Below are positions 44,374 to 53,433 of a DNA stretch of 64,000 nucleotides, in pieces. The DNA is taken from the NCBI RefSeq assembly GCF_051172195.1, contig NZ_JBPJAQ010000002.1, positions 1,612,001 through 1,676,000 on the forward strand. Reading direction: 5' to 3'. The translations under genes were made by a program, and so were the position numbers. This stretch comes from Paludibaculum fermentans_A (lineage in GTDB: Bacteria > Acidobacteriota > Terriglobia > Bryobacterales > Bryobacteraceae). Each line of letters opens with the position of its first letter. Position 1 is the first letter of the stretch. The notes beneath the pieces are model-generated. The model was given only the letters and a program-made list of their open reading frames with translations. It did no database searches and had not been told where the DNA came from.

Positions 44374-45654
44374 ATGAGTACACGAAGAACCTTCGTCGCC
44401 GGCGCAGGCGGCGTAGTTGTCTCCCACCTTGCCGCGAAGAAGGCCATGGCCGCCAATGACAAGCTTCGCATTGCCGTAATCGGCACCAACGGCCGCGGCA
44501 AAGACCACATTCAGGGCATCATGCAGCAGCCGGACGCGGAGGTTGTCACGTTGTGCGACGTCGACCTGAAGGTCGGCAATGCCCGTGCCGAGGCGTTCGA
44601 AAAGAAATATGGCAAGAAGCCGCAAGTGGTGCAGGACATGCGCCGCGTCTTCGATGACAAGAACATCGACGCGGTGACCATCGCGACGCCAAACCACTGG
44701 CATTCGCTCGCCGCCATCTGGGCGTGCCAGGCCGGCAAGGACGTTTACGTCGAAAAGCCCGGTTCGCACAACATCTATGAAGGCCGGAAGCTGGTGGAAG
44801 CGGCCCACAAGTACAAGCGGATTGTGCAGCACGGTGTGCAGCTGCGCTCGTCGACCGCGGTCCGCGAAGCCGTGGCGCACCTGGAAAAGGGCGTGATCGG
44901 CAACGTGTACATGTCGCGAGGCCTGGTGTTCCGGTGGCGTCCGTCCATCGGCAAGAAGGGTGTCGAGGCGGTACCGGAAGGGCTCGATTACGAAATGTGG
45001 ACCGGCCCGGCGGAGAAGGAACCTTTCAGCCGCCGCATTGTTCACTACAACTGGCACTGGACCTGGAACTACGGCAACGGCGACGTCGGCAACCAGGGCA
45101 TCCACGAGACCGACCTCTGCATGTGGGGCCTGGGTGTGAAGGGGTTCCCGTCGAAGATCACGGCCATGGGCGGCAAGTTCCTCTTTGACGACGACAAGAT
45201 CACGCCCGAAGTGCTGACCACGCTCTACCACTACCCCGACGAGAAGAAGCTGATCCAGTTCGAAGTTCGTCCGTGGTGTACAAACAACGAAGACGGCGCG
45301 TCGGTGGGCAACATCTTCTATGGTTCCGAAGGCTACATGGTGATCAAAGGCTATGACACCTACGAGACCTATCTGGGCCAAAAGAAGGAGAAGGGTCCCT
45401 CGGGCAAGGCGGGCGGCGACCATTACGCCAACTGGATCAAGGCGATCCGCAGCCGCAAGACGGAAGACCAGCACGGTCCGGTGGAGACGGCGCACCTGGC
45501 CAGCGGCCTGGCGCACCTGGGCAATATTTCGTATCGCCTGGGCCGCGTTCTGAACTTCGATCCGGCGAAGGAGAAGTTCGTGAACGACAAGGAAGCCGAC
45601 ACGCACCTGACGCGCAACTACCGCAAGGGCTTTGAAGTTCCGGCCAAGGTCTGA
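44374..45654 (+). CDS. Tat-exported Gfo/Idh/MocA oxidoreductase
   Basis: 426 aa. Tat signal 'STRRTFVAGAGGVVVSHLAA', Rossmann 'RIAVIGTNGRGKDHIQGIMQ' and 'KDVYVEKPGSHNIYEGRKLV' with the E-K-P motif. 'GNGDVGNQGIHETDLCMWGL' carries the family's active-site His region. It is probably a periplasmic sugar 3-dehydrogenase type enzyme that works with the DUF1080 protein encoded just upstream. The ATG follows AGGAGTTCGTC. Confidence 0.88.
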   Translation: MSTRRTFVAGAGGVVVSHLAAKKAMAANDKLRIAVIGTNGRGKDHIQGIMQQPDAEVVTLCDVDLKVGNARAEAFEKKYGKKPQVVQDMRRVFDDKNIDAVTIATPNHWHSLAAIWACQAGKDVYVEKPGSHNIYEGRKLVEAAHKYKRIVQHGVQLRSSTAVREAVAHLEKGVIGNVYMSRGLVFRWRPSIGKKGVEAVPEGLDYEMWTGPAEKEPFSRRIVHYNWHWTWNYGNGDVGNQGIHETDLCMWGLGVKGFPSKITAMGGKFLFDDDKITPEVLTTLYHYPDEKKLIQFEVRPWCTNNEDGASVGNIFYGSEGYMVIKGYDTYETYLGQKKEKGPSGKAGGDHYANWIKAIRSRKTEDQHGPVETAHLASGLAHLGNISYRLGRVLNFDPAKEKFVNDKEADTHLTRNYRKGFEVPAKV

Positions 45655-45677
45655 GTTCGATCCTATCTTTTAGAAAC

Positions 45678-45721
45678 GCTCCGCTTCTCCACCGCGTCAA
45701 CCGTGACAGGAGAAGCGGAGC
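45678..45721 (+). promoter_or_regulatory. Hairpin sequestering the ribosome-binding site
   Basis: GCTCCGCTTCTCC (45678-45690) and GGAGAAGCGGAGC (45709-45721) are perfectly complementary over 13 bp. The 18-nt loop contains a GTCA/TGAC mini-stem. The right arm contains the GGAG ribosome site and ends at the base before the ATG at 45722. There is no U-tract afterwards, which argues against a simple terminator. Confidence 0.75.
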
Positions 45722-46225
45722 ATGAGACTCCTCACAACCACACTTTTTACCCTGATGCTGGCCTGCACCGCGCAAGCGGGCGTGGGCATTAGCATAAACA
45801 TCGGATCAGCTCCGTACTACGGCTACGCGCCGCCGGATGTGGCGTACGTACAGCGGTACGTGCCGGAATACGACATGCCGCGCGTGTTTGTAATTGCGCG
45901 CTACGCGCATGTGCATCCCACGGTGGTGGTCGATATGTACCGCCGCGGCTATGGCTGGGACGGCATCTGCTCGCGTTACCGCGTGCCGATGGCTGCGTTC
46001 GACTCGTATTACGGCCCGCGTGGCCGGTATTACGCGCCGCCTCCACCGCCGCCCCGCTACTACGGCGGGTACTCGTACGCGCCGCGGGGCAATGGATTCT
46101 ATGATGGCCGGGGTTACGACCGGAATTACAACCGCGGCTACGACCGGCGCTATGACAAGCATTGGGACAAGCGCTATGACAAGCATCACGACCGCGGCCG
46201 GGGTCATGACCGGGGCCGCTGGTAG
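45722..46225 (+). CDS. Secreted Tyr/Arg/Gly-rich protein
   Basis: 167 aa. Signal peptide 'MRLLTTTLFTLMLACTAQAG'. A short folded region (~20-90, 'HPTVVVDMYRRGYGWDGICS') is followed by a Pro run and a repetitive basic tail (~130-167) built from R-Y-D-K-H-W/H-D-K units ending 'HDRGRGHDRGRW'. The tail could bind polyanions, metals or the cell wall. Family unknown. Translation is probably controlled by the hairpin that abuts the start codon. Confidence 0.7.
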   Translation: MRLLTTTLFTLMLACTAQAGVGISINIGSAPYYGYAPPDVAYVQRYVPEYDMPRVFVIARYAHVHPTVVVDMYRRGYGWDGICSRYRVPMAAFDSYYGPRGRYYAPPPPPPRYYGGYSYAPRGNGFYDGRGYDRNYNRGYDRRYDKHWDKRYDKHHDRGRGHDRGRW

Positions 46226-46296
46226 GCAGTCGATGATCCGCTTCTGAGATTGAGTTGGGAAGAGACTCCGGATCCACCGGAGCCGGACTAGGGAAG

Positions 46297-46337
46297 AAGG
46301 CGCAGGGCGATTTCGATTGCCTTGCGCCTTTTGGTTT
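46297..46337 (+). terminator. Rho-independent terminator
   Basis: AAGGCGCA (46297-46304) pairs with TGCGCCTT (46323-46330), extended by GGC/GCC, around a loop GATTTCGATT. TTTTGGTTT follows. It lies 72 bp after the Tyr/Arg-rich gene. Confidence 0.7.
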
Positions 46338-46403
46338 ATCGGCCGGACCTGCCTGCCGGCCGGCTAAATCGGCTAGGCTTAATTCGAGTGAATTGGAGAC
46401 AGT

Positions 46404-47579
46404 GTGCGTGGCAGTTGTGCTCGAATTACGCTGGCGGTTCTGACAATTTCCATAGGCCTGGCGCAGCCTGCCTGGCCGCAGAGGGAGCTGCCGCGGATTC
46501 AGGCGGACTATGCGGCGGCCGACGCCGAGCTGCACAGGCACCTCCAATTCGAGCAGTGGCTGGACAATGAGCCCGGCACGCCCGAAGTGCTGGCACGGTA
46601 TTGGGCGCTGGTCCGTGAGTGGGTCGCCGCCTGGATGGATGCTCACCCTGCCGAAGGCATGCAAGGCGCGAAGACAGCGCTCACAACCATTGCTCCCTCT
46701 GAGTCCCCCCGGATCCTTGTATTGAACGAGAACACCGTGTTGGTGGCAGCGCCCGGGGCCATTGGCAACGTTTTCATTGTCATCAAGGCCTCTGACAGGC
46801 ACCGCGTAGCTTGGAGCATCGATCAAGCCGGTGGGCAACCCGCGAAATTTGCCGACACGCTGGCAGATTGGCGGGCCGGGTCGCCGGGTTCTCTTGTGCC
46901 GGCGCTGGGCGCTCTGCCTGAGGATCGCCAGGGTAGGGCGCGGTTCTATATCGATGCGGCGTATGCGCAGTCCGCGGGCGGCAGCGGTACGAAGCAGTTC
47001 AGCCTGTGGATTTGGGACGGGCAGGCGGCGCGCGCGCTGGTTATGCGGGACTATCGGGTGACGTGGTTCCAATCCAAAATCACGCGGCTGGAAGGAGACA
47101 TCCTTAAGGTCCACGAGAAGAGGCAATTTCGAATGTTCTTTGCGTGCGCCGGCTGCGAAGAACGTCAAACCGATTGGATCATGCGTGTGACTCCGGATGG
47201 CGTCGAGGATTTGGGCGAAATCAGCACGGTACCTGAACTGGATGCCGTGGATGAGCTGTTCTACCGGCTCACGCGTGGCGAACCGGCAACACGAGTGGCC
47301 TCCCCAGAAGCCATTGCCGCGGCTACCTCCCTCCTGGAGAAGGCGCGCGACTCCAACCCCGGAAAAGACTTCCGGGAGGCCAATTCCCTTGGGATGATCA
47401 TGTCCCAGTCAGGTCAAAGGATTGCTGACAACGCATTGGTCTGTCTGGCCACCTTCGACATCGATTTGAGCGCTTTCAGACTGAAGCGGGTGGATGATGG
47501 ATGGTACGTGGCGTCGATTGCCAAAGGTACAGAGGCGTGCGGAGAAGGGCAGGCACGCAGACCGGACCCGGCGCGATGA
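46404..47579 (+). CDS. Secreted hypothetical protein
   Basis: 391 aa from GTG 46404 (TTGGAG upstream). The signal is 'RITLAVLTISIGLAQPAWPQ'. The mature protein is mostly soluble: a helical N-terminal part (DYAAADAELHRHLQFEQWLD), a beta-rich middle (LVLNENTVLVAAPGAIGNVF) and a C-terminal part with 'FACAGCEERQTDWIMR' and 'RLKRVDDGWYVASI', resembling a NTF2-type or 'DUF'-like repeat. No family is recognised. It converges on the MR/enolase gene with 5 bp between. Confidence 0.65.
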   Translation: MRGSCARITLAVLTISIGLAQPAWPQRELPRIQADYAAADAELHRHLQFEQWLDNEPGTPEVLARYWALVREWVAAWMDAHPAEGMQGAKTALTTIAPSESPRILVLNENTVLVAAPGAIGNVFIVIKASDRHRVAWSIDQAGGQPAKFADTLADWRAGSPGSLVPALGALPEDRQGRARFYIDAAYAQSAGGSGTKQFSLWIWDGQAARALVMRDYRVTWFQSKITRLEGDILKVHEKRQFRMFFACAGCEERQTDWIMRVTPDGVEDLGEISTVPELDAVDELFYRLTRGEPATRVASPEAIAAATSLLEKARDSNPGKDFREANSLGMIMSQSGQRIADNALVCLATFDIDLSAFRLKRVDDGWYVASIAKGTEACGEGQARRPDPAR

Positions 47580-47584
47580 GCACC

Positions 47585-48823
47585 TCACCCCCACCACGGC
47601 TCCCCGTCCACCAGGTTCGCCTTCAGATACTCCTGATTCAGATCCAGCCCGAGCCCAGCGCCCATTGGCACCTTTAACTTGCTCTGCCGCACCTCCGGAG
47701 GATTCGAAGCCGCCATCTTCTCCACATGTCTTGTCGGCCGGCCCAGCGCGCTTTCACTGCGGTAGAAGTTCTGGATCGAGGCTCCGAAATGCGCATTCGC
47801 GATGGTCAGGATGAGTGACCCCACGTTGTGGAGCGCAACCGGCGTACGGGTCAACGCGGCATAATCGGCGATCTTCTTCGTACCCGTCAGGCCGCCCGCG
47901 AAGGCGAGATCCGGATGCACGATGTCGGCGACCTGCGTGTCGAGGAAGGGCTTGAAGCCGCGGACCAGTTCCAGCTTCTCGCCGGTCAGGATGGGGATTC
48001 GTGTAGAGCGCTTCAGCGCCGCCCAGCCCTCGTGGAACGTGACGTTCAGCGGGTCTTCCAGGAACAGCGGGTTCATTGACTCCACGGCCTTTGCCACGCC
48101 GATCGCACTGGGCGTGTCCATCTCGTTGTGGCAGTGCACGGCGATGTCGATCTCGTCGCCCACCGCGTCGCGAGTGTTCGTATACGCCGCATGCACCTTG
48201 CGCAGATCCTCGGGCATCAGCGTGTTGGCATAGCGCGCCGCCGGCACACCCAACACCGGATCAATGCCGTTCTTGAAGGCGTTGAAGCCTTCGGGCATGG
48301 CCTTGATGCGCGCCGCCCATTCGCGGCACGAGCCTTTGTCGAGCATGTTGAAACCCAGGCCGTGCGAGTACATCGGAATCGCATCGCGGAACGGCCCGCC
48401 CATCAAAACGCACACCGGCTTGTTCAGGATCTTGCCGGCCAGGTCCCACAGCGCCATGTCGATGCCCGAGATCACGCCGATCTGGGCCATGTATGTATGC
48501 ATGAGCGAGGTCATCTGGTGGAAGTGGACCTCGATCGCCAGCGGGTCCTTCCCGATGAGGAGATTGCGCATGGTCTCGATGCGTGCCCGCGCCATGGGAC
48601 CCGACGCTCCGGCCTCGCCATAGCCCACCAGCCCGGCATCGGTCTCAATTCTGATGAGGCAGTTGTTAGCGATGTTTTTGATCGCCATCGCCTTGACGGC
48701 TGTGATCTTCACCTTGCCGGCCTCGGGCGCGGCCAGCGCCTGCAATCCAGGAAACACGGTGGCGGCAGGCAGCGCGGCCAGGGCGCGTAGCAGCGTGCGG
48801 CGGCTGAGTTGGGCTGTGATCAT
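47585..48823 (-). CDS. Tat-exported mandelate racemase/enolase superfamily protein
   Basis: 412 aa. Tat signal 'SRRTLLRALAALPAATVFPG'. N-terminal capping domain, then a TIM-barrel with 'PLFLEDPLN' and 'PILTGEKLEL' (metal Glu residues). The first metal-ligand strand reads 'IDIAVHCHNEMDT', where the family usually has Asp before x-[HN]; here it is His. The C-terminal 'HPDLAFAGGLTGTKKIADYA' and 'ALHNVGSLILTIANAHFGAS' supply the general acid region. It resembles galactonate dehydratase-like enzymes, which dehydrate sugar acids. Export and the unusual ligand make substrate prediction unsafe. Confidence 0.85.
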   Translation of the reverse strand: MITAQLSRRTLLRALAALPAATVFPGLQALAAPEAGKVKITAVKAMAIKNIANNCLIRIETDAGLVGYGEAGASGPMARARIETMRNLLIGKDPLAIEVHFHQMTSLMHTYMAQIGVISGIDMALWDLAGKILNKPVCVLMGGPFRDAIPMYSHGLGFNMLDKGSCREWAARIKAMPEGFNAFKNGIDPVLGVPAARYANTLMPEDLRKVHAAYTNTRDAVGDEIDIAVHCHNEMDTPSAIGVAKAVESMNPLFLEDPLNVTFHEGWAALKRSTRIPILTGEKLELVRGFKPFLDTQVADIVHPDLAFAGGLTGTKKIADYAALTRTPVALHNVGSLILTIANAHFGASIQNFYRSESALGRPTRHVEKMAASNPPEVRQSKLKVPMGAGLGLDLNQEYLKANLVDGEPWWG

Positions 48824-48906
48824 GGGAGCACCTCCGGGCTTTGAGACTATCGCATCCGTTGGCCCGATGCACCGCTCCGGCCGCCGCGCCCGCTATCCTG
48901 GAACGA

Positions 48907-50199
48907 GTGAGTGGATTCGTCGACATTCTCAGAACCAACCGCAATTACCGCAATTGCTGGCTGGGTCAGATCGTCAGCGAGGTCGGCGACCATTTCAATT
49001 CCATCGCCGTTCTCAGCCTGGCGCTGCACCTGACGGGCAGCGGAGCCACGGTGGGCGCGGTGATGATCGCGCGCGTGCTGCCGGCCATCCTCGCCGGACC
49101 CATCGCCGGCCTGGCGCTGGACCGCATGGATCGCCGCAAGATCATGGTAGCGTCGGACCTGCTGCGCTGCGTTGTCGCGCTGCTCCACATCCTGCTGCTG
49201 ACTTACCGCGAAACCTGGCTGCTCTATGTGTTGAGCGGCCTGCTGATGTTCGCGTCGCCGTTCTTCAATAGCGGGCGCTCCGCCATCCTGCCGCGCATCG
49301 CCAGTCGCGAAGAATTGCACAGTGCGAACGCGCTGACGCAGACTACGTCCTGGCTGACGCTCTCCATCGGCACCATGCTGGGCGGCATCTCCACCGGAGC
49401 CCTGGGGTACCGCTGGGCCTTTGTGGCCAACGCGATGAGCTTCCTGTTCAGCGCCATCGCAATCTGGAGCCTGAAGTCGCCCGAGGGCCACTTCCGGCCT
49501 CTGCGCGATGTGGCCGCGGCCAAGCGGCAATCGAACTACCAGGAGTTCCGTGAGGGCCTGCGGTACATGTCGACGCGGCCCCTGATCCTCGGCATCGCCC
49601 TGCTGGGCGTGGGCTGGTCCACGGGCGGCGGCGCGGCGCAGGTGCTGTTCACGCTGTTCGGAGAAGTAGTGTTCAAGGCCGGCCCCAAAGGCATCGGGCT
49701 CATCTGGAGCTTCGCCGGCATCGGACTCGTTCTCGGCGGCATGCTGGGGCATCGCATGGGCCCCAAGTACACGTTCGAGCGCTACAAACATGCCGTGACC
49801 ATCGCGTTCTTCCTGCATGGCCTGTGTTACGTCATTTTCAGTGTGATGCCGGAGATCTGGGGCGCCATGATCTTCATCGCCTTCTCGCGCGTGGCGATGG
49901 GCTTCAATTCGGTGCTGAACCGCACGATCCTGCTGCTGCATATCCCGGACGGGTTGCGCGGGCGCGTGTTCACGACGGTGGAGACCATGGCCAATGCAGT
50001 GATGATGTTGTCGATGGGCGCGGCGGGCGTGGCCTCGACGCACTATTCGGCGCGCGAGATCGGTGTGGTGGCGGGCGGCCTCAGCGCGTCGACGGCGCTG
50101 TTTTGGGCCTGGGCCAACGCGGCCGGCAAGCTCACGGAGCCGGAGCAGGATTGGCAGGAGCCAAAGCGCGAGTTCAGCGAACCTGTAACGCCAGCGTGA
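48907..50199 (+). CDS. MFS transporter (macrolide-efflux-like)
   Basis: 430 aa from GTG 48907. The first helices, 'RNCWLGQIVSEVGDHFNSIA' and 'ARVLPAILAGPIAGLALDRM' followed by 'DRRKIMVASDLLR' (the loop 2-3 motif), place it in the drug-efflux-like MFS branch with 12 predicted TM helices. It is an inner-membrane exporter. It is transcribed toward the FkbH/GT operon and overlaps the GT-TE gene by 26 bp tail to tail, so it could export that operon's product, though the link is only positional. An 83-bp divergent region separates it from the MR/enolase gene. Confidence 0.88.
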   Translation: MSGFVDILRTNRNYRNCWLGQIVSEVGDHFNSIAVLSLALHLTGSGATVGAVMIARVLPAILAGPIAGLALDRMDRRKIMVASDLLRCVVALLHILLLTYRETWLLYVLSGLLMFASPFFNSGRSAILPRIASREELHSANALTQTTSWLTLSIGTMLGGISTGALGYRWAFVANAMSFLFSAIAIWSLKSPEGHFRPLRDVAAAKRQSNYQEFREGLRYMSTRPLILGIALLGVGWSTGGGAAQVLFTLFGEVVFKAGPKGIGLIWSFAGIGLVLGGMLGHRMGPKYTFERYKHAVTIAFFLHGLCYVIFSVMPEIWGAMIFIAFSRVAMGFNSVLNRTILLLHIPDGLRGRVFTTVETMANAVMMLSMGAAGVASTHYSAREIGVVAGGLSASTALFWAWANAAGKLTEPEQDWQEPKREFSEPVTPA

Positions 50200-52210
50200 G
50201 GTCGGCCTTCAACGTAGAGAGCAGCGCCGCCTGCGCCGCTTCCAGGAAGAAGTGTCCGCCTTTGAACTCGGAGTGGCGGAAGGACTGCGTCGTTTGGAGG
50301 CCCCAGGCGGCGAGATGTTCCGCCGTGACATTGGGGTCAGCTTCGCCGCCGTACGCGAAGAGAGGCAGGTCCAGCGGCCCCTGGGCTTCGTAGGCGTAGT
50401 GGCGGTAGAGTCGCGCATCGGACAGCAGCGCCGGCAACGCCAGCTTCAGCAACTCGGGGTTGTTCAGGACGCTGGGCGGGAAGCCCTCCAGGCGCCGCAG
50501 TTCCTCAATGAAGTCGCGCATCGACGGCTCCGGCGGAGGGACGTGATTCAGGCGGTACTGCGGAGCGCGGGCTCCGGAGACGTGCAGCGAGACGGGCATC
50601 GGCAGCCCCTCTTGGCGCAGCGCGCGGGCCAGTTCGAAGCTGATGCCGGCGCCCATGCTGTGGCCGAAGAAGGAGAACGGAGCATCGAGGAACGGGCGCA
50701 GCTCCTTGAGCAAGGCCTCGACCAAAGGCCCCATGCGTTCGAAGGCGGGCTCGGCTGCGCGGGTCTCGCGGCCCGGCAGGCGCACCGGGACGACGCAGGC
50801 GAGAGCGGTGAGTTTGTCGCGCCAGGCACGGTAGGGCAGGGCTCCGCCTCCGGCCCAGGGGAAGCAGAAGAGCTTCGTGCGGCCGGCCGGGACTTCTTCG
50901 ATACCCGGGAGCCAGGGGTTGCTGTCGGGCTTGGCGGCCGTGTTGTGCTGCCTCAGGCGCAGGGCGAGCAGCTTCTTCTTTTCTTCGCTCAGGACGGGCC
51001 GCACGGCCGGGGCCGGTGGCTGCCGCTTGGGCTTCTGCAGTAGTCCTTCCAACACGCTTTCGAACGGCAGCACGTTCAGATTCGCGGCATACTCCAGCGC
51101 GGCTTTGCGCGAGGCGGCGGCCAGTTCCTGCCAATGCGGCTCGTCAGTGGTGAGGCGTTCCATCACCTTGTGCCACGGAGCGACGTCCTGCGGCGGGACC
51201 TCGGCCACCGGCACCATGCTGGCATCGACTGACGGCTTGTACTTCACGATGGGGTTGACGCGGATCAGGTACGGCACGCCGAGCTTGGCCTCGTGCAGGC
51301 CGCCGACGTCGCTGGCGACCACTGGAATGCCGCGCGACATCGCTTCCAGTACGATGCGCGAACGCGCTTCGGCCCACACCGATGGCACCAGCATCACCTT
51401 GGTCTGGCGCAGCAGGCCGTCGATGTTGTCCATCTGGTTGAGTAGCGTAATGTTGGGCCGCTGACGCATGGCCGCCAGCTCGTCGATCTGCGTACCCCAG
51501 GTGGGGATGGCGGCGAACTGGACGTGCGGCATGCGGTCAGCCAGTTCCACGAAGATGGAGATGCCCTTCACGGCGCAGGGGTTCACCATCGCCACGTAGG
51601 GGTTTTCGAAGCGGCCCAGCAGGGGGAAGTCGCGGGTGTCCTCCAGCAGAGAGATGGGGACGTGAATGGCATCGATGCCGCTCCATTCGCGCACATAGCC
51701 GGCCACATAGTGGCTGACGCCCACGGTAGCGTCGGCGCGCTTCAGCACTTCGGTCTTCGAGGCCGAGACCATCGAACTGTCGGGTCCGAAGGGTACGGCG
51801 ATGGTGGCGCGCACCAGGTAGACGACCCGGGCGTTGGGCGCCTTCACCGCGATGTCGAACAGGAGCTGGCCGGGATCGTCGGTCGAGGTGATGATAATGT
51901 CGGGCTGGAACTCGTCGATCTGCGCCTGGAAGAAGCCGCGCAGGTGTGGGCTCAATGACAGGACTCGCACCACCACGCCGCCCAGTTCATAGCGGATCCC
52001 GGTGCCGTCCGACCCGTCCGGTTCCACGCCCCGCGACCGCAACGCCTGCAACATCGCGTCGTGGCCTTCCTGGCCGAATTGCTCCACGCGGGTCGCCACG
52101 CGCACCGCATGGCCGCGTTCCACCAGCGCTTCCATCAACAACCGGTTCGATTTGTCGCCGCCGCCGAGGGAAGGGAAGTAAGTGGAGTTGTGCGCCAGCA
52201 GAACCTTCAC
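50174..52210 (-). CDS. GT4 glycosyltransferase fused to a type II thioesterase
   Basis: 678 aa. Residues ~1-395 are a GT-B glycosyltransferase (MKVLLAHNSTYFPSLGGGDK at the N-terminus, acceptor side; 'VNPCAVKGISIFVELADRMP', 'AMSRGIPVVASDVGGLHEAK' donor side). A linker 'SEEKKKLLALRLRQ' follows. Residues ~445-678 are an alpha/beta-hydrolase thioesterase of the GrsT type: 'KLFCFPWAGGGALPYRAW', 'SFFGHSMGAGISFELARAL' (Ser518), Asp625 in GGEADPN and His653 in GGHFF. Type II thioesterases release or edit carrier-bound acyl groups; the fusion to a glycosyltransferase is unusual. Its start overlaps the stop of the upstream GT by 4 nt. Confidence 0.88.
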   Translation of the reverse strand: MKVLLAHNSTYFPSLGGGDKSNRLLMEALVERGHAVRVATRVEQFGQEGHDAMLQALRSRGVEPDGSDGTGIRYELGGVVVRVLSLSPHLRGFFQAQIDEFQPDIIITSTDDPGQLLFDIAVKAPNARVVYLVRATIAVPFGPDSSMVSASKTEVLKRADATVGVSHYVAGYVREWSGIDAIHVPISLLEDTRDFPLLGRFENPYVAMVNPCAVKGISIFVELADRMPHVQFAAIPTWGTQIDELAAMRQRPNITLLNQMDNIDGLLRQTKVMLVPSVWAEARSRIVLEAMSRGIPVVASDVGGLHEAKLGVPYLIRVNPIVKYKPSVDASMVPVAEVPPQDVAPWHKVMERLTTDEPHWQELAAASRKAALEYAANLNVLPFESVLEGLLQKPKRQPPAPAVRPVLSEEKKKLLALRLRQHNTAAKPDSNPWLPGIEEVPAGRTKLFCFPWAGGGALPYRAWRDKLTALACVVPVRLPGRETRAAEPAFERMGPLVEALLKELRPFLDAPFSFFGHSMGAGISFELARALRQEGLPMPVSLHVSGARAPQYRLNHVPPPEPSMRDFIEELRRLEGFPPSVLNNPELLKLALPALLSDARLYRHYAYEAQGPLDLPLFAYGGEADPNVTAEHLAAWGLQTTQSFRHSEFKGGHFFLEAAQAALLSTLKADLTLALQVR

Positions 52211-53433
52211 GACTGCTCCTTCTTCTGCTTGAGCCGCGCCAGCAGCAGGGCCCGCTTCGCCGGGTCCAATGCCTTCAGCTTCTCCTCCGCCGATTGTATG
52301 CGTTTGTGCTCGCCGATGGGCTGGGTGGCGGCCGGCAGGCTGCGCAGGTGCTTCTCGAAGTCGGCCACGTCCAGGGTGGCGACGAAACGCAGGCCGGCCT
52401 CGCGCGACTGCCGCGCCTCGCGCCAGTAGGCAGACTCGTTGGTCAGCAGCGTGTGCAGTGCCGCGGCCCAGGGTTCCAGGTCCTGCGGCGGCACAATCGC
52501 TTTCGGCATCAACGTGTCGTCGAAGGTGCGCTCATAACGGTCCACAGGACGCACTGGTACGACAAAGCCGGTGCCGGCCTTGGCTTCCAGCAGGCCGCCG
52601 GAATTGCTGGCGATCACCGGCAGGCCGCGCAGCATGGCCTCCATGGCGATGAGCCCGAAGCCTTCATACCAGACCGAGGGCATCAGCAGGAGTCGGGCCT
52701 GCTCCAGCACCTCCTCGATGTCCGGAACATTCTTAAGTAATCGTGTATTGGGCAGGCGCTCCAGCGCGGCGCGGTCAGCGGCGGTGGTGCCCCAGCCGTT
52801 CAGGGCCGCAAATTCGATGTCCGGGAAGCGCGCGGCGAGTTCCAGGAAGATGCTGACGCCCTTCACCGCGCAGGGGTTGATCATCAGTACAAAGCCCGAG
52901 CCGAAGCGCCCGAACTGCCGGTAAGGCGGCTGCCCGTAAAGCGGCGGGTGGATCACTACGGCCCCGCGGCCCAGGTGTTCCTGGATATAGCCCGCCATGT
53001 GATGGCCGATCGCGACCACGCTGACGGCGTTCCGGGCGATCTCCGTGCCGGCCGTGTCGCGATTCCAGCTTTCCGGCCCGAACGGATAGAACTGCGGCGT
53101 GTGGGCGAGATAGACGATGCGGCCCGGAGCCACTGTGCCTGCTTCGCGCAGCAGCACGTGGCTGACGTCTTCACTCGACACCAGCACCCAATCCGGCTGG
53201 AATGTTTGAATGTGGGCAGCCAGGACAGTCACACGAAACGACAGGTCCTTCACGCCGTGGATCGTGATGCCGTCGACCACCGTAGTGCGGTCGGCCGCGC
53301 CGTCGACGGTGGGTGAGACCACCACGCACTGGTGGCCCTTCGACGCGAGGTGCCGCAGCCAGGCCAGGTTCGACCGCGTCGACCCGCCCCGCGGCGGATC
53401 ATACGACGCGTTCGACGTCAGCAGGATGCGCAT
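52207..53433 (-). CDS. GT4 glycosyltransferase
   Basis: 408 aa. GT-B fold: 'MRILLTSNASYDPPRGGSTR' N-terminally, and donor-domain 'INPCAVKGVSIFLELAARFP', 'GFGLIAMEAMLRGLPVIASN' and the E-x7-E-like acidic pair. The C-terminal ~30 residues, 'KALDPAKRALLLARLKQ', mimic linker segments of non-ribosomal peptide synthetases, as does the neighbouring GT-TE protein. It is a paralogue of that GT domain ('NPCAVKG' in both), so the pair arose by tandem duplication. The start shares one base with the FkbH-ACP stop (TAATG). Acceptor unknown, probably carrier-bound or lipid-linked. Confidence 0.88.
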   Translation of the reverse strand: MRILLTSNASYDPPRGGSTRSNLAWLRHLASKGHQCVVVSPTVDGAADRTTVVDGITIHGVKDLSFRVTVLAAHIQTFQPDWVLVSSEDVSHVLLREAGTVAPGRIVYLAHTPQFYPFGPESWNRDTAGTEIARNAVSVVAIGHHMAGYIQEHLGRGAVVIHPPLYGQPPYRQFGRFGSGFVLMINPCAVKGVSIFLELAARFPDIEFAALNGWGTTAADRAALERLPNTRLLKNVPDIEEVLEQARLLLMPSVWYEGFGLIAMEAMLRGLPVIASNSGGLLEAKAGTGFVVPVRPVDRYERTFDDTLMPKAIVPPQDLEPWAAALHTLLTNESAYWREARQSREAGLRFVATLDVADFEKHLRSLPAATQPIGEHKRIQSAEEKLKALDPAKRALLLARLKQKKEQS

